A stretch of DNA of 64,000 nucleotides from Robiginitomaculum sp. (GTDB taxonomy: Bacteria > Pseudomonadota > Alphaproteobacteria > Caulobacterales > Maricaulaceae): contig JAJFFT010000004.1 of assembly GCA_021776525.1 (NCBI GenBank), positions 186,001 through 250,000 of the forward strand, in the 5' to 3' direction. Shown in pieces: positions 26,317 through 35,203 of this stretch. The notes under the pieces are model-generated. The model was not told the DNA's origin. It ran no database searches and saw only the letters and a list, made by a program, of their open reading frames with translations. Position numbers and translations under genes: made by a program. Within the stretch, counting starts at the first letter, position 1, and every line of letters begins with the position of its first letter.

Positions 26317-26384
26317 GAACAGGCATTGACGTAAGGGGCGGGGCGCGGCACACGGCGCAGATCATCGGCTAAAGGGGCGTTTCA

Positions 26385-27317
26385 ATGAAACTTCTAACGG
26401 CAAATTCCAATCGCTCACTGGCGGGAGGAATCGCCAGTGTCCTTGATCTTCCGCTGACGAAAACCAACGTCAGACGCTTTGCCGATAATGAAATTTATGC
26501 GGCGATTGAAGAAAATGTCCGCGGTGAAGATGTCTTTATCATCCAGTCGACATCCTATCCCGCCAATGACCATCTGATGGAATTATTGATTTGCATGGAT
26601 GCGTTGCGCCGCGCCAGTGCCCGTCGGATTACCGCTGTATTGCCCTATTTTGGATATGCCCGACAGGATCGAAAGTCAGAGGGGCGCACACCGATTTCCG
26701 CCAAATTGGTGGCGAATCTGATTACCTCAGCCGGGGCAGACCGGGTACTAACCATGGATCTGCACGCTGGTCAGATACAGGGCTTTTTTGATATTCCGGT
26801 GGATAACCTTTTTGCCGGGCCGGTCCTGCGCGAAGATATTCGCGAAAATTACGGCACCAAAAATTTGATGCTGGTATCGCCAGACGTGGGCGGTGTTGTG
26901 CGGGCACGAGGCATAGCCAAGCGTCTGGACGCGGATATCGCCATCGTCGATAAACGCCGGCCAGAGCCTGGAAAATCCGAAGTGATGAACATCATCGGCG
27001 ATGTGAAGGGCCGCAAGTGTATCTTGATTGATGATATCGTCGACAGCGGCGGGACGCTGGTTAATGCAGCCCATGCGCTTTTGGAAAAGGGCGCAACCGA
27101 GGTGGCGGCGTATTGTAGCCACGGCGTGTTGTCAGGCGCGGCCGCTGAGAAAATTGATCAATCTGAGCTGAAAGAACTGGTGATTACCGATTCAATTGAA
27201 CAGCCAGTTGCGGTCAAAACAGCCAAAAAATTACGCGAAATTTCTGTTGCGCCGCTTTTGGGCAAAGCCATCCGCCGGATCGCCAACGAAGAATCTGTGT
27301 CCTTGCTGTTCGATTAG
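26385..27317 (+). CDS. prs: Ribose-phosphate pyrophosphokinase
   Basis: A 310-residue class I PRPP synthase, which transfers pyrophosphate from ATP to ribose 5-phosphate for nucleotide, His and Trp synthesis. Motifs are [47 protein letters not shown], the [18 protein letters not shown] flexible loop, and the PRPP-binding segment [17 protein letters not shown]. Length is normal. The gene starts 68 bp after pgeF, with no clear terminator in between, and converges with the aldose dehydrogenase gene one base away. Confidence 0.97.
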   Translation: MKLLTANSNRSLAGGIASVLDLPLTKTNVRRFADNEIYAAIEENVRGEDVFIIQSTSYPANDHLMELLICMDALRRASARRITAVLPYFGYARQDRKSEGRTPISAKLVANLITSAGADRVLTMDLHAGQIQGFFDIPVDNLFAGPVLREDIRENYGTKNLMLVSPDVGGVVRARGIAKRLDADIAIVDKRRPEPGKSEVMNIIGDVKGRKCILIDDIVDSGGTLVNAAHALLEKGATEVAAYCSHGVLSGAAAEKIDQSELKELVITDSIEQPVAVKTAKKLREISVAPLLGKAIRRIANEESVSLLFD

Positions 27318-27318
27318 G

Positions 27319-28455
27319 CTATTTTTTGATCGCCTGGAGTTTCAGTAATTGCCCTTCTAATCCATTGGTCAGCACATAAAGTGCCCCGTCCGGGCCATTG
27401 CGCACATCGCGAATTTGCGATTCCAGATCCAGAAGAAGCTTTTCTTCTGACATCACCTTGGTGCCTCTGAACTTTACCCTGTGCAAATGCTGACCGGCCA
27501 ATGCACCGGCAAAGACATCGCCTTTCCATTGTGGGAATTGATCGCCGGTATAAAACGCCATGCCCGACGGGGCGATGCTGGGCACCCAGTGCAAAATGGA
27601 ATCTTTCATGCCGGGCAAGGCCGTGTGATCTGAAATAATGCCGCCCGTATAATCGATACCAAAAGTGGCCTTGGGCCAGCCATAGTTTTCACCCGCTTTA
27701 ATGATGTTTATCTCATCGCCGCCCATGGGGCCGTGTTCGTGCTCCCATACGGCGCCCGTGCGCGGGTGCAGGGCCAGCCCTTGCGGATTGCGGTGACCAT
27801 AGGAATAGACCTCGGGCGCGCCTTTTTCGCCACCAACAAAGGGGTTGTCATCGGGAATGGAACCATCGGGATGAATACGAATGATAGTGCCAAAATGACT
27901 GGCCGGGTTTTGGGCTTCCTGCATATAGGAATACCCTTCGCCAATGCTGGCGAAAAGATTACCATCACGATCAAAGACCAGACGCGAGCCAAAATGCCCG
28001 CCGCCTTTTTTCTTTTTTGTGTTGGCGCGAAAAATGACCTGCAAGTCTTTGATAGCATTGCCTTCAAACCGCCCGCGGGCAATTTCAGTGTGGTTAGAGG
28101 ACTTCTTTCCGGCCGCATAGGTGAAATAGACCAGACGATCATCTTCAAAATTTGGGGATAGGACAATGTCGAGCAATCCGCCTTGACGGTAGACAAACGG
28201 TTCAGGTGCGCCGGGAATATTCGTTTTTTCACCACTTTGCAGATTAACTCGAACCAAACCACCGGGGCGCTGGGTAATCAGCGCATCGCCGCCGGGCAGA
28301 AAAGCCAGACCCCACGGGGTTTCAAGCCCATTGGTAATCTCGATAATTTCAAAATCGGCTTGTGCACTGTTTTCTGTGCCGATCACATGAGGTTGGGCCA
28401 ATGCGCTTGTTGCTGCGAGGCCAAAAGCCAGACCAAAGGAAAGCAAAAGCTTCAT
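27319..28455 (-). CDS. PQQ-dependent aldose sugar dehydrogenase (YliI type)
   Basis: A 378-residue secreted beta-propeller enzyme. The signal peptide is MKLLLSFGLAFGLAATSALA. Family motifs are LETPWGLAFLPGGDALITQR at the start of the propeller, and SYGHRNPQGLALHPRTGAVW followed by EHEHGPMGGDEINI and GENYGWP, which form the PQQ and calcium sites. E. coli YliI (Asd) oxidises aldoses in the periplasm with PQQ. No pqq synthesis genes are in the window, so the cofactor source is open. It is coupled to the DUF4399 lipoprotein gene (TAATG overlap). Confidence 0.92.
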   Translation of the reverse strand: MKLLLSFGLAFGLAATSALAQPHVIGTENSAQADFEIIEITNGLETPWGLAFLPGGDALITQRPGGLVRVNLQSGEKTNIPGAPEPFVYRQGGLLDIVLSPNFEDDRLVYFTYAAGKKSSNHTEIARGRFEGNAIKDLQVIFRANTKKKKGGGHFGSRLVFDRDGNLFASIGEGYSYMQEAQNPASHFGTIIRIHPDGSIPDDNPFVGGEKGAPEVYSYGHRNPQGLALHPRTGAVWEHEHGPMGGDEINIIKAGENYGWPKATFGIDYTGGIISDHTALPGMKDSILHWVPSIAPSGMAFYTGDQFPQWKGDVFAGALAGQHLHRVKFRGTKVMSEEKLLLDLESQIRDVRNGPDGALYVLTNGLEGQLLKLQAIKK

Positions 28456-28895
28456 TATTGAACCTCAATGGTAATGGGCGTTGACGGTTGAACGGCTTGG
28501 TCTGGTACGTGTGCGTAATCGCCAAGCATCAATTGCAAGGTATGGCGGCCCGCTGGCAAGTTCAGAACCACTTCGGTTTGTCCTCCGCCAAAATGTATGT
28601 GCTGTTCGTCCGCGGGAATGGCATATTGCTTTTCTTCATCGCTCAGCGCGGTATCGATGAAAAGGTGGTGGTGGCCTGTTTTGGGCTTCTCCACACCGGC
28701 AGGCGCGACGCCAGACCCGTAAAGCCCGAACACCACTCGAAACGGTGATTGTACCACGTCACCGTCCGTCAAATTGACGATATATGCCGCCGGGCCATTG
28801 TCGGCATGGGGCGCGGCATCCGGGGTGCGTGATTGGATGGGGGCAGTGCATGCCGCCAGAATAAGCGGAAGAATAAGGATGGATCGATGTGACAT
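28455..28895 (-). CDS. DUF4399 lipoprotein
   Basis: 146 residues with a lipobox (LILAAC, cysteine at residue 16), so it is probably lipidated and periplasmic or membrane-bound. The body carries GHHHLFIDTALSDEEK, HIHFGGGQTEVVLNLPAGRH and LMLGDYAHVP, typical of DUF4399, a small beta-sandwich of unknown function; the His cluster could bind metal. GGAG precedes the start. The gene directly precedes, and is coupled to, the PQQ dehydrogenase gene, which suggests a shared periplasmic role. Confidence 0.88.
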   Translation of the reverse strand: MSHRSILILPLILAACTAPIQSRTPDAAPHADNGPAAYIVNLTDGDVVQSPFRVVFGLYGSGVAPAGVEKPKTGHHHLFIDTALSDEEKQYAIPADEQHIHFGGGQTEVVLNLPAGRHTLQLMLGDYAHVPDQAVQPSTPITIEVQ

Positions 28896-28954
28896 GTTAA
28901 ACTCCAGAATATGAGCCTGTGCATCAGTCTATCACTGGGCGCACCCAAGTCTGC

Positions 28955-30088
28955 TCAGTTTTTCGTGATCCTTGGCGGTGTGGCGATCAGGGCTTCTGTA
29001 ACAGCATCCTCTTTGGGATCATCTTCCAATTGCAGATCGCCAATTTTCTCGCTGCGCGAACGTATTTTTCCTGTGGAAATCAAGATCTGGTCGATGTCGC
29101 GTTTGGACTGGCCAAAATGGGTATCCAGCTTGCGGACCCGTTCATCAAGACGGCTGATATCATCAAGTAATACCTCAACTTCGCGTTGGATCACATGGGC
29201 CTGTTCGCGCATTTGTGCGTCTTTCATCACGGCACGCATGGTGTGCAAGGTGGCCATAAATGTTGTTGGGGCGACAATGGCCACCCCGGCGCGAAAGCTT
29301 TTCTCGATGACGTCGGGGAAATGAGTATGCAGATCAATATAGATCGCTTCGGAGGGCAAAAACATAATCGCTGGTTTGGAAATATTTTCGGCAGGCAGGT
29401 ATTTTTCAGCAATGTCGCGCACGTGTTTGATGACCGCATTTGTGAACAGTTTGGCGGCGACTTTTTTGGCCGCATCATCGGGGGCCTCATTCATGGTCCG
29501 CCAATTTTCCAGCGGAAATTTTGAATCCACGGCAATATCATCATTGGGCGCAGGCAAGCGGATCAGGCAATCAACGCGGGTGTGGTTGCTCAATGTTTCC
29601 TGAAAGTCATAGGCGCTGGGCGGCAGATAGGTTTTGACAAGGTCCTGCATCTGAATTTCGCCAAATGCACCGCGGGCCTGTTTGTTGGATAAAAGGGCCT
29701 GCAACCCTGTGACTTCCTGGCTCAGCACCTCAATGTTTTTTTGTGCCCGATCAATCAGCGCCAGCCGTTCTGCAAGGGTTTTTAAGCTCTCGCCGGTTTT
29801 TTCGCGATTTTGTTCCAGACTGTCGCCCAGACGCTTACTCATGTTTTCCAGGCGTTCGTTTAGCGCACGTTTCAGCTCCCCATGTCCGCTTTGGGTGCCG
29901 GTGACGATCTGGCCGAGCGCGCCTTGTAATTGCGCCTGTTGTTCGGCAAGGCGCTGCATATGTTCCTGCATCATGGCGTCTTTACCGCGCGTGCTGCGCA
30001 AGATCAGCCAGCTGACCAGCAGTGTCAGGGCGATGGCCAATACGGCGCTGGCCCCGATGAGCGTCAAAGGATTGGCCGCAAGGTTCAT
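28955..30088 (-). CDS. rmuC: DNA recombination protein RmuC
   Basis: About 377 residues from the ATG at 30088, which has GGAAG eight bases upstream; the upstream starts at 30103 and 30157 lack one. One transmembrane helix near residues 8-30 is followed by a long coiled coil, then the nuclease-like RmuC core with GAFGEIQMQDLVKTYLPPSA, DCLIRLPAPNDDIAVDSKFPL, and AIMFLPSEAIYIDLHTHFP. The family limits inversion and other rearrangements at short inverted repeats in E. coli; the mechanism is not settled. The gene diverges from def. Confidence 0.92.
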   Translation of the reverse strand: MNLAANPLTLIGASAVLAIALTLLVSWLILRSTRGKDAMMQEHMQRLAEQQAQLQGALGQIVTGTQSGHGELKRALNERLENMSKRLGDSLEQNREKTGESLKTLAERLALIDRAQKNIEVLSQEVTGLQALLSNKQARGAFGEIQMQDLVKTYLPPSAYDFQETLSNHTRVDCLIRLPAPNDDIAVDSKFPLENWRTMNEAPDDAAKKVAAKLFTNAVIKHVRDIAEKYLPAENISKPAIMFLPSEAIYIDLHTHFPDVIEKSFRAGVAIVAPTTFMATLHTMRAVMKDAQMREQAHVIQREVEVLLDDISRLDERVRKLDTHFGQSKRDIDQILISTGKIRSRSEKIGDLQLEDDPKEDAVTEALIATPPRITKN

Positions 30089-30177
30089 AAATTGTTCTTC
30101 CATAAAGTGAGTTATACCTGATTCGCGGCGCAGGATACCGGCTTGACGGCACCGCATTGACTTCTTAGGTCAAGGGC

Positions 30178-30705
30178 ATGGCTATTCGAGAGATATTGTT
30201 GGTTCCAAATCCACAACTGAAACAGGTTTCAGAGCCTGTGGAACGTGTTGATGATGACACGCGTGCATTGATGGATGACATGCTGGAAACCATGTATGAC
30301 GCACCGGGCATTGGTCTGGCCGCCATACAGGTGGGCGTGCCTTTGCGCATTATTGTGATGGACTTGGCAGGCAAGGACGAAGAGCCAAAGCCGCAATATT
30401 TCATCAACCCGGAAATTCTGGAAGATGTTGAGGAATTGCTGCCCTGGGAAGAGGGGTGCCTGTCCGTACCGGATTATTATGAAGAGGTCGAACGTCCGGG
30501 CCGGGTGAAAATCCGTTATCTGGATTATCACGGTAAACAGATTACCGAATGGGCCGAAGACCTTTATGCGGTCTGCATTCAGCATGAAATGGATCATTTG
30601 AACGGCGTGCTGTTCATTGACCATCTTTCGCGCCTGAAACGCCAGCGTGCCATTCGAAAAGTGCAAAAGGCCGCTCGCGATAAAGCTCTGGAAGCGGCGG
30701 AATAA
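30178..30705 (+). CDS. def: Peptide deformylase
   Basis: A 175-residue iron/zinc hydrolase removing the N-formyl group from nascent proteins. The three family motifs are present: [18 protein letters not shown] with metal ligand Cys94, and HEMDH at residues 136-140. It is followed eight bases later by fmt, the enzyme that adds the formyl group to initiator Met-tRNA, and then by truA; the three are probably one operon. Confidence 0.97.
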   Translation: MAIREILLVPNPQLKQVSEPVERVDDDTRALMDDMLETMYDAPGIGLAAIQVGVPLRIIVMDLAGKDEEPKPQYFINPEILEDVEELLPWEEGCLSVPDYYEEVERPGRVKIRYLDYHGKQITEWAEDLYAVCIQHEMDHLNGVLFIDHLSRLKRQRAIRKVQKAARDKALEAAE

Positions 30706-30712
30706 GGCCCCT

Positions 30713-31645
30713 ATGGCTCTGAGAATTGCTTTTATGGGGACGCCGGATTTTGCGGCTCGCTCTTTGGCTGCGCTGGCTGCGGCGGGCCATGAAATACTGT
30801 GCGTCTATACCCAGCCGCCACGGCCTGCCGGTCGCGGCAAGGCGTTACGAAAAAGTGCCGTACATGAAAAAGCCTTGTCTTTGGGACTTTGCGTACGCAC
30901 GCCAAAGACTTTGCGTGATAAGGATGAACAAGCCGCCTTTGCCGCCCTTGATCTGGATGTGGCCATCATCGTCGCTTATGGCCTGATTCTGCCTGTAGAA
31001 ATTCTAACTGCGCCGCGCCACGGGTGTTTGAACCTGCATGGATCATTATTGCCGCGCTGGCGCGGTGCCGCCCCCATTCAGCGCGCCATTATGGCGGGCG
31101 ATACCGTTACCGGCGTCCAGGTGATGCAGATGGAAGAGGGGCTGGATACCGGCCCGGTTCTGATGAGCAAGAACGTCGATATTGCTGATAATGATACAGC
31201 GGGCAGTTTGCATGACACGCTTGCGGTTGCCGGGGCCGCATTGTTGCCCCAGGCGCTAAGCGCACTTGAAGCTGGTACATTACACGGTACGCCGCAAAGT
31301 GAAGATGGGATCACTTATGCCCATAAGATTGATAAGGCTGAGGCACGTATTGACTGGACGCAATCGGCCGAGCATCTGGACCGGTTGATTCGCGGTTTAT
31401 CGCCGTTTCCGGGCGCGTGGTTTTTAATCCCCACGGCCAAGGGCGATGTGCGTGTCAAAGCGTTGATGTGCGCACCAGAGGATGGCAAAGGCCAACCCGG
31501 TGAAGTGCTGGATGATAATCTTCTTATCGCCTGTGGCACCGGTGTGCTGCGCCTGAAGCGTCTGCAACGGGCCGGCAAAGGCGTGCAGAATGCCGATGAG
31601 TTTCTACGCGGACAGTCTTTGCCAAAAGGCACAATTCTGTCGTGA
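30713..31645 (+). CDS. fmt: Methionyl-tRNA formyltransferase
   Basis: 310 residues from ATG 30713; the track start at 30647 lies within def. It begins [20 protein letters not shown] and carries the folate-binding and catalytic signature [20 protein letters not shown], then GLDTGPVL and the C-terminal RNA-binding domain. It formylates Met-tRNA-fMet using 10-formyl-THF. The stop overlaps the GTG start of truA by 4 bp (GTGA). Confidence 0.97.
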   Translation: MALRIAFMGTPDFAARSLAALAAAGHEILCVYTQPPRPAGRGKALRKSAVHEKALSLGLCVRTPKTLRDKDEQAAFAALDLDVAIIVAYGLILPVEILTAPRHGCLNLHGSLLPRWRGAAPIQRAIMAGDTVTGVQVMQMEEGLDTGPVLMSKNVDIADNDTAGSLHDTLAVAGAALLPQALSALEAGTLHGTPQSEDGITYAHKIDKAEARIDWTQSAEHLDRLIRGLSPFPGAWFLIPTAKGDVRVKALMCAPEDGKGQPGEVLDDNLLIACGTGVLRLKRLQRAGKGVQNADEFLRGQSLPKGTILS

Positions 31646-32379
31646 CCCGTTTTAAGCTGACCATAGAATATGACGGCACGCCCTATAGTGGCTGGCAACG
31701 TCAGGATGATCGCCCCACCGTGCAGGCCGAATTGGAAAAGGCCGCCAGCGCGCTGGAAGAACGGCCCGTCGAGATTTACGGTGCCGGGCGCACCGATGCC
31801 GGTGTGCATGCCTTGGCGCAGGTGGCTCATGTGGATCTGATCAAGGATTTACGCACCGATACGGTACGCGATGCCATCAATCACCATCTGGGTAATAACC
31901 CGATTGCGGTGCTGGATGCGCAAGTGGTCGCTGATGATTTTGAAGCGCGGTTTCATGCCACCGAACGTACATATCTTTATCGGGTTATCGACCGGCGCCC
32001 ACCTTTGACGCTGGACCATGGCCGGGTGTGGCGAATCCCCCACCATGTCGATGTTGAGGCCATGCAGGAGGCCGCAGATGTATTGATCGGCCTGCATGAT
32101 TTTACAACGTTTCGCGACGTGCAATGCCAGGCCAAAACCCCAATGCGGACCATGGACGAAATTCGCATCAGCCGGGTTGGTGCCGAAATATATTTATTCT
32201 ATATCGCGCGATCCTATTTGCATCGCCAGGTGCGCTCGATAACCGGTTCACTGGTTGAAGTGGGGGCGGGGCGTTGGAGCCGCGCAGACCTGCAACAGGC
32301 CTTGCAAGCCTGTGATCGTGCACAATGCGGCCCTGTGGCCCCGGCGCACGGTTTATATCTGAACACGGTGCAGTATTAA
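31642..32379 (+). CDS. truA: tRNA pseudouridine(38-40) synthase
   Basis: A 245-residue pseudouridine synthase acting on positions 38-40 of tRNA anticodon stems. It starts [18 protein letters not shown]. The catalytic Asp is in [15 protein letters not shown], and the C-terminal [19 protein letters not shown] is characteristic. The start is GTG within the fmt stop. It ends convergently, overlapping the stop of the HAAS-type gene. Confidence 0.97.
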   Translation: MTRFKLTIEYDGTPYSGWQRQDDRPTVQAELEKAASALEERPVEIYGAGRTDAGVHALAQVAHVDLIKDLRTDTVRDAINHHLGNNPIAVLDAQVVADDFEARFHATERTYLYRVIDRRPPLTLDHGRVWRIPHHVDVEAMQEAADVLIGLHDFTTFRDVQCQAKTPMRTMDEIRISRVGAEIYLFYIARSYLHRQVRSITGSLVEVGAGRWSRADLQQALQACDRAQCGPVAPAHGLYLNTVQY

Positions 32380-32960
32380 ACTATTGTCGGTTTTTTCTGC
32401 ATCAACATTTTCAAAAAAACCCGGCCAATTTTCTGGCCTAAAATTAAAGATAGAACCGCCAATGCCATGGCAACAGGGATCAGCCAACGCCCCAGAATTT
32501 CGCCAGACCGCACAGCACCTTTATCGTCCATTACGCCAATAACGACGCTAAAGCTGTCATGGCCATCATTGATCCACAGACCCGCCATTTCAGGCGAGAC
32601 TATTTCGGCGAGTGCTGTAATCACAAAGCCGATGGCCAGCAAAAAGAATATTCCCGACACGAACAAACCGGTGGCCGCCAATGTGCGCCTTGAGGCCATG
32701 GCGATCAGGGTTGAAAGCGTCTTTGCAGGCCCACCATCGCTGAAGGCGGCTTGCAGTCTCAGCTCGTCCAAAAAGGCGCTGGCACAGGCTTCGGGTGAAC
32801 CCAGTTCAGTAATGGCTTCGTCAAGGCGACCTTGATCTGCACGCGTATCCAGATGGGCGCGAATTTCGGCCATAATGTCTGCGCGGTCCATATCCCGAAC
32901 GCCGGCCATGGCCCGCTGTAGGCGTGCCATATAACTGTCTATTTGTTTATTTTTGCTCAT
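32376..32960 (-). CDS. HAAS-domain membrane protein (DUF1700-like)
   Basis: 194 residues. The first 75 residues form a helical HAAS-type domain (LQRAMAGVRDMDRADIMAEI, then the GSPEACASAF segment). Two transmembrane helices follow near residues 95-118 and 160-180. Proteins of this kind are nearly always encoded next to a PadR regulator, as here; the two genes overlap by 4 bp. The HAAS domain is thought to act as a signalling or regulatory module, but the function is unproven. Confidence 0.82.
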   Translation of the reverse strand: MSKNKQIDSYMARLQRAMAGVRDMDRADIMAEIRAHLDTRADQGRLDEAITELGSPEACASAFLDELRLQAAFSDGGPAKTLSTLIAMASRRTLAATGLFVSGIFFLLAIGFVITALAEIVSPEMAGLWINDGHDSFSVVIGVMDDKGAVRSGEILGRWLIPVAMALAVLSLILGQKIGRVFLKMLMQKKPTIV

Positions 32961-33295
32961 GCCGTTTCTCCTACAAGCTGTGACAGCTGGTCACGAAAGG
33001 CTTGCCATTCTTGTTTCATTTCTGTGAGTGAGGTGCGTCCGGTTTGTGTCAGCGTATACATTTTAAGGGACCGGCCCCCGTTTTTGGGTTTTTCCCAGGT
33101 CCCCGCGATGCGCCCATCTCGCTCCAACCGGCTGAGGAGTGGATAGACAGAACCGGCGGACAGGCCGATTTTGGGCAGGTTGGCCAGCCCGTCAACAATG
33201 CTCAGGCCGGAATGCAACCCTGTATCCAACATGGCCAAAATGGCCAGATCAGCCGCGCCTTTTCTCAATTGTGATTTCCAAGTTTCAATATCCAT
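32957..33295 (-). CDS. PadR-family transcriptional regulator
   Basis: A 112-residue winged-helix regulator with the typical PadR N-terminal domain (LAILAMLDTGLHSGLSIVDG, GSVYPLLSRLERDGRIAGTW, GGRSLKMYTLTQTGRTSL) and a short C-terminal helix. It heads a two-gene operon with the HAAS membrane protein. No Shine-Dalgarno precedes the ATG, and a -10-like TATACA lies about ten bases upstream, so the message may have almost no leader. A perfect palindrome over the presumed promoter suggests autoregulation. Confidence 0.92.
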   Translation of the reverse strand: MDIETWKSQLRKGAADLAILAMLDTGLHSGLSIVDGLANLPKIGLSAGSVYPLLSRLERDGRIAGTWEKPKNGGRSLKMYTLTQTGRTSLTEMKQEWQAFRDQLSQLVGETA

Positions 33296-33304
33296 TTATA
33301 ATCA

Positions 33305-33332
33305 TGTATAACAAGATAACTTGCATTGCAAG
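33305..33332 (-). promoter_or_regulatory. Candidate promoter and PadR operator
   Basis: Reading the minus strand, the perfect 6-1-6 palindrome CTTGCAATGCAAG (33332-33320) overlaps the expected -35 position, and TATACA (33310-33305) lies at the -10 position just before the padR ATG at 33295. The arrangement fits autorepression by the PadR protein. Confidence 0.5.
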
Positions 33333-33378
33333 ACAATATTGAAACTTTGCCATGAAAGTTTCCTGTAACCGAATAGGG

Positions 33379-34164
33379 CTAATGTCGGGGTGTACGGCGG
33401 TTGTCGCCGGGCATAGGCAATTTTTCCAGCAACGGATCGTCGTCACTTTGTGGCGGCTCTGGTGCAGAATGCACAGGACGGGCGCGGATCACATGGCGAC
33501 AAAATGGATCCTTGGCGGGTGTGCGGGGCAGGGCAATTTTTTGCCACCTGGGGTCCGCCGCGTCGGGTGCATCAACACTGGTTAGCCGCGCCCGCAAATC
33601 CGTATCGACAGAGTTGCCGCCATAAATTTTTCGCCTAGTATTGTCATCATATCGGGTGAGCCACAGCTTGGCTTCTTGTCTTTGCTCAGCTGTCTTATCT
33701 GCAGTGCCATATTCTTTAACCAGCACGGCCTGAGAATCCGGCCACCCGGCTGCGGCGCTCCGATGCAATTGCGTCAGGCCCTTTGCGTACAGGGCATCTT
33801 GCGTTTGGTAATAAGGTTTGTCGAAGCTAACCGTGCTTTCCTTGTTATAAAAACCTGGCCTGACCTGTAATGGTCCGGTCCATAACTTAGCGGCTTCCAG
33901 CGCGCAAACGCCGCTGCTGTGCATCGCCAGTTCCCAGCCCGGGCCCTGTTCGCCAAGGCAGATCAGAATGGGCAGGGCCTGATCGCAATTGCCACGCTTG
34001 GCAATGGCTTGTGCATATTGAAAACCATACTCGGCCGGGGTTCCGCCAACCGGTGGGTTTTTGGGGTCAAAGTCAGGTTTTTTGGCAGCGCAAGCGGCAA
34101 GACTGGACATCAGGACCAGCGCGGTGATTGTGCCGATCTTTTTTGCGGTGCTTGTATGCTTCAT
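33379..34164 (-). CDS. Hypothetical lipoprotein with helical repeats
   Basis: 261 residues with a signal sequence and lipobox (SSLAAC, cysteine near 25). The body is rich in short helices with a repeat feel (EYGFQYAQAIAKRG, LMHRSAAAGWPDSQAVLVKEYG-like segments, here LTQLHRSAAAGWPDSQ), reminiscent of Sel1-type repeats, and has several cysteines in the first half. The C-terminal 40 residues are proline-rich and probably disordered. I do not recognise a specific family. The start overlaps the stop of the small membrane protein gene by 4 bp. Confidence 0.72.
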   Translation of the reverse strand: MKHTSTAKKIGTITALVLMSSLAACAAKKPDFDPKNPPVGGTPAEYGFQYAQAIAKRGNCDQALPILICLGEQGPGWELAMHSSGVCALEAAKLWTGPLQVRPGFYNKESTVSFDKPYYQTQDALYAKGLTQLHRSAAAGWPDSQAVLVKEYGTADKTAEQRQEAKLWLTRYDDNTRRKIYGGNSVDTDLRARLTSVDAPDAADPRWQKIALPRTPAKDPFCRHVIRARPVHSAPEPPQSDDDPLLEKLPMPGDNRRTPRH

Positions 34165-34454
34165 TTGCGCAAGGCTTTCAGGACCCGAAGTACGATGAAA
34201 ATAGGCACAACCAGAATGGCACCAAGAAGGAAGTAATCAAGCGCCCAGTCGGCGGCATCGGTTACGGCCCGCCAGGTTTTCACCCAGGCTCTGGCAAAGG
34301 TGCCAAAAAAATCGCTCCAGACCGTTGCAGGATCGATATTCAACAGCGCCAACACAATGCCGACACCGACACTGATGGCTACCAGGCGGAAAATCCCCCA
34401 GGGCGAAAACGCAAAAAGGCGTTTCAAAAAAGGTGTTCGCTTAGTTTCATCCAT
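34161..34454 (-). CDS. Small two-helix membrane protein
   Basis: 97 residues with two transmembrane helices, about 18-40 (WGIFRLVAISVGVGIVLALL) and 70-90 (YFLLGAILVVPIFIVLRVL), joined by a tryptophan-rich amphipathic stretch (TVWSDFFGTFARAWVKTWRA), and basic ends. The family is not known to me beyond its occurrence as small inner-membrane proteins in alphaproteobacteria. It is translationally coupled to the downstream lipoprotein gene. Confidence 0.72.
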   Translation of the reverse strand: MDETKRTPFLKRLFAFSPWGIFRLVAISVGVGIVLALLNIDPATVWSDFFGTFARAWVKTWRAVTDAADWALDYFLLGAILVVPIFIVLRVLKALRK

Positions 34455-34591
34455 GATAAAAATACCTTATAGAATATCGCCTGTGTTTTGAAGCTAGCAA
34501 AATGAATGTGTCGTGAACACTGTTTCGCCCACTTTGCCTGCTAGAAAAGTTTAAAATACGTCGAGCCATGTACTGATTAAAGGGTCAAACG

Positions 34592-35203
34592 ATGCACAAG
34601 CACACAATAGATTTACTGGAAAAAATGCTTAATGCCAGCGAAGCAGGGCGTATTTCATGGGCCGAGGTGCCGGGAAAAACTGCTTTTAGTTATCTGGCCG
34701 GCGAGTTCGTTGTGCTGGTTGATGACGGCGCAGAGCGAACATCATTTCGCCTGACAGACTCAAAAGGGCGTTCACTGGAACAGGCAGGCACTGATGATCT
34801 GGCTGCTGTTAATCTTGGCACAGGCGCTACGGGGCTAAGTGCTGTGCAAAGCATTCATGCGATTGCCAAACGGCAGACCATGGGCACGGATCAGGCCATT
34901 GCGTCGGTGATGGAGCATTTGCAGGGCCTGGGTGCCGAGGCACCAGCCGCGGTTGTTGAGGACGTTCCTGAGGTCCCTGTGGACGAGGTTGCCGTGGTCG
35001 AGGAGATAGCGCCAGAGCCCGAACCTGACATGTTGGAGGAGAATTTCCAGACAGAGGAAGGGCTTCAAGCAGCAATAGAGGACGTGCATGAGGCGTATGA
35101 AGAGCCGCCTGTGGTGGAAGAGCAATTGCCTCCGGTAAAAGAGAAAAAGCGCAAACGCTCTTTGCTCAACCCGTTTGGCGGCAAAAACAAGAAACGGTCT
35201 TAA
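34592..35203 (+). CDS. Hypothetical acidic protein with basic tail
   Basis: 203 residues. The first 110 residues look like a compact domain (KMLNASEAGRISWAEVPG, FVVLVDDGAERTSFRLTD). The following 75 are strongly acidic and rich in Glu, Pro and Val, likely disordered, and the C-terminal 20 are basic (KEKKRKRSLLNPFGGKNKKR). No family is recognised. It faces the TipF-like gene with a 4-bp overlap of the stop codons. Confidence 0.7.
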   Translation: MHKHTIDLLEKMLNASEAGRISWAEVPGKTAFSYLAGEFVVLVDDGAERTSFRLTDSKGRSLEQAGTDDLAAVNLGTGATGLSAVQSIHAIAKRQTMGTDQAIASVMEHLQGLGAEAPAAVVEDVPEVPVDEVAVVEEIAPEPEPDMLEENFQTEEGLQAAIEDVHEAYEEPPVVEEQLPPVKEKKRKRSLLNPFGGKNKKRS

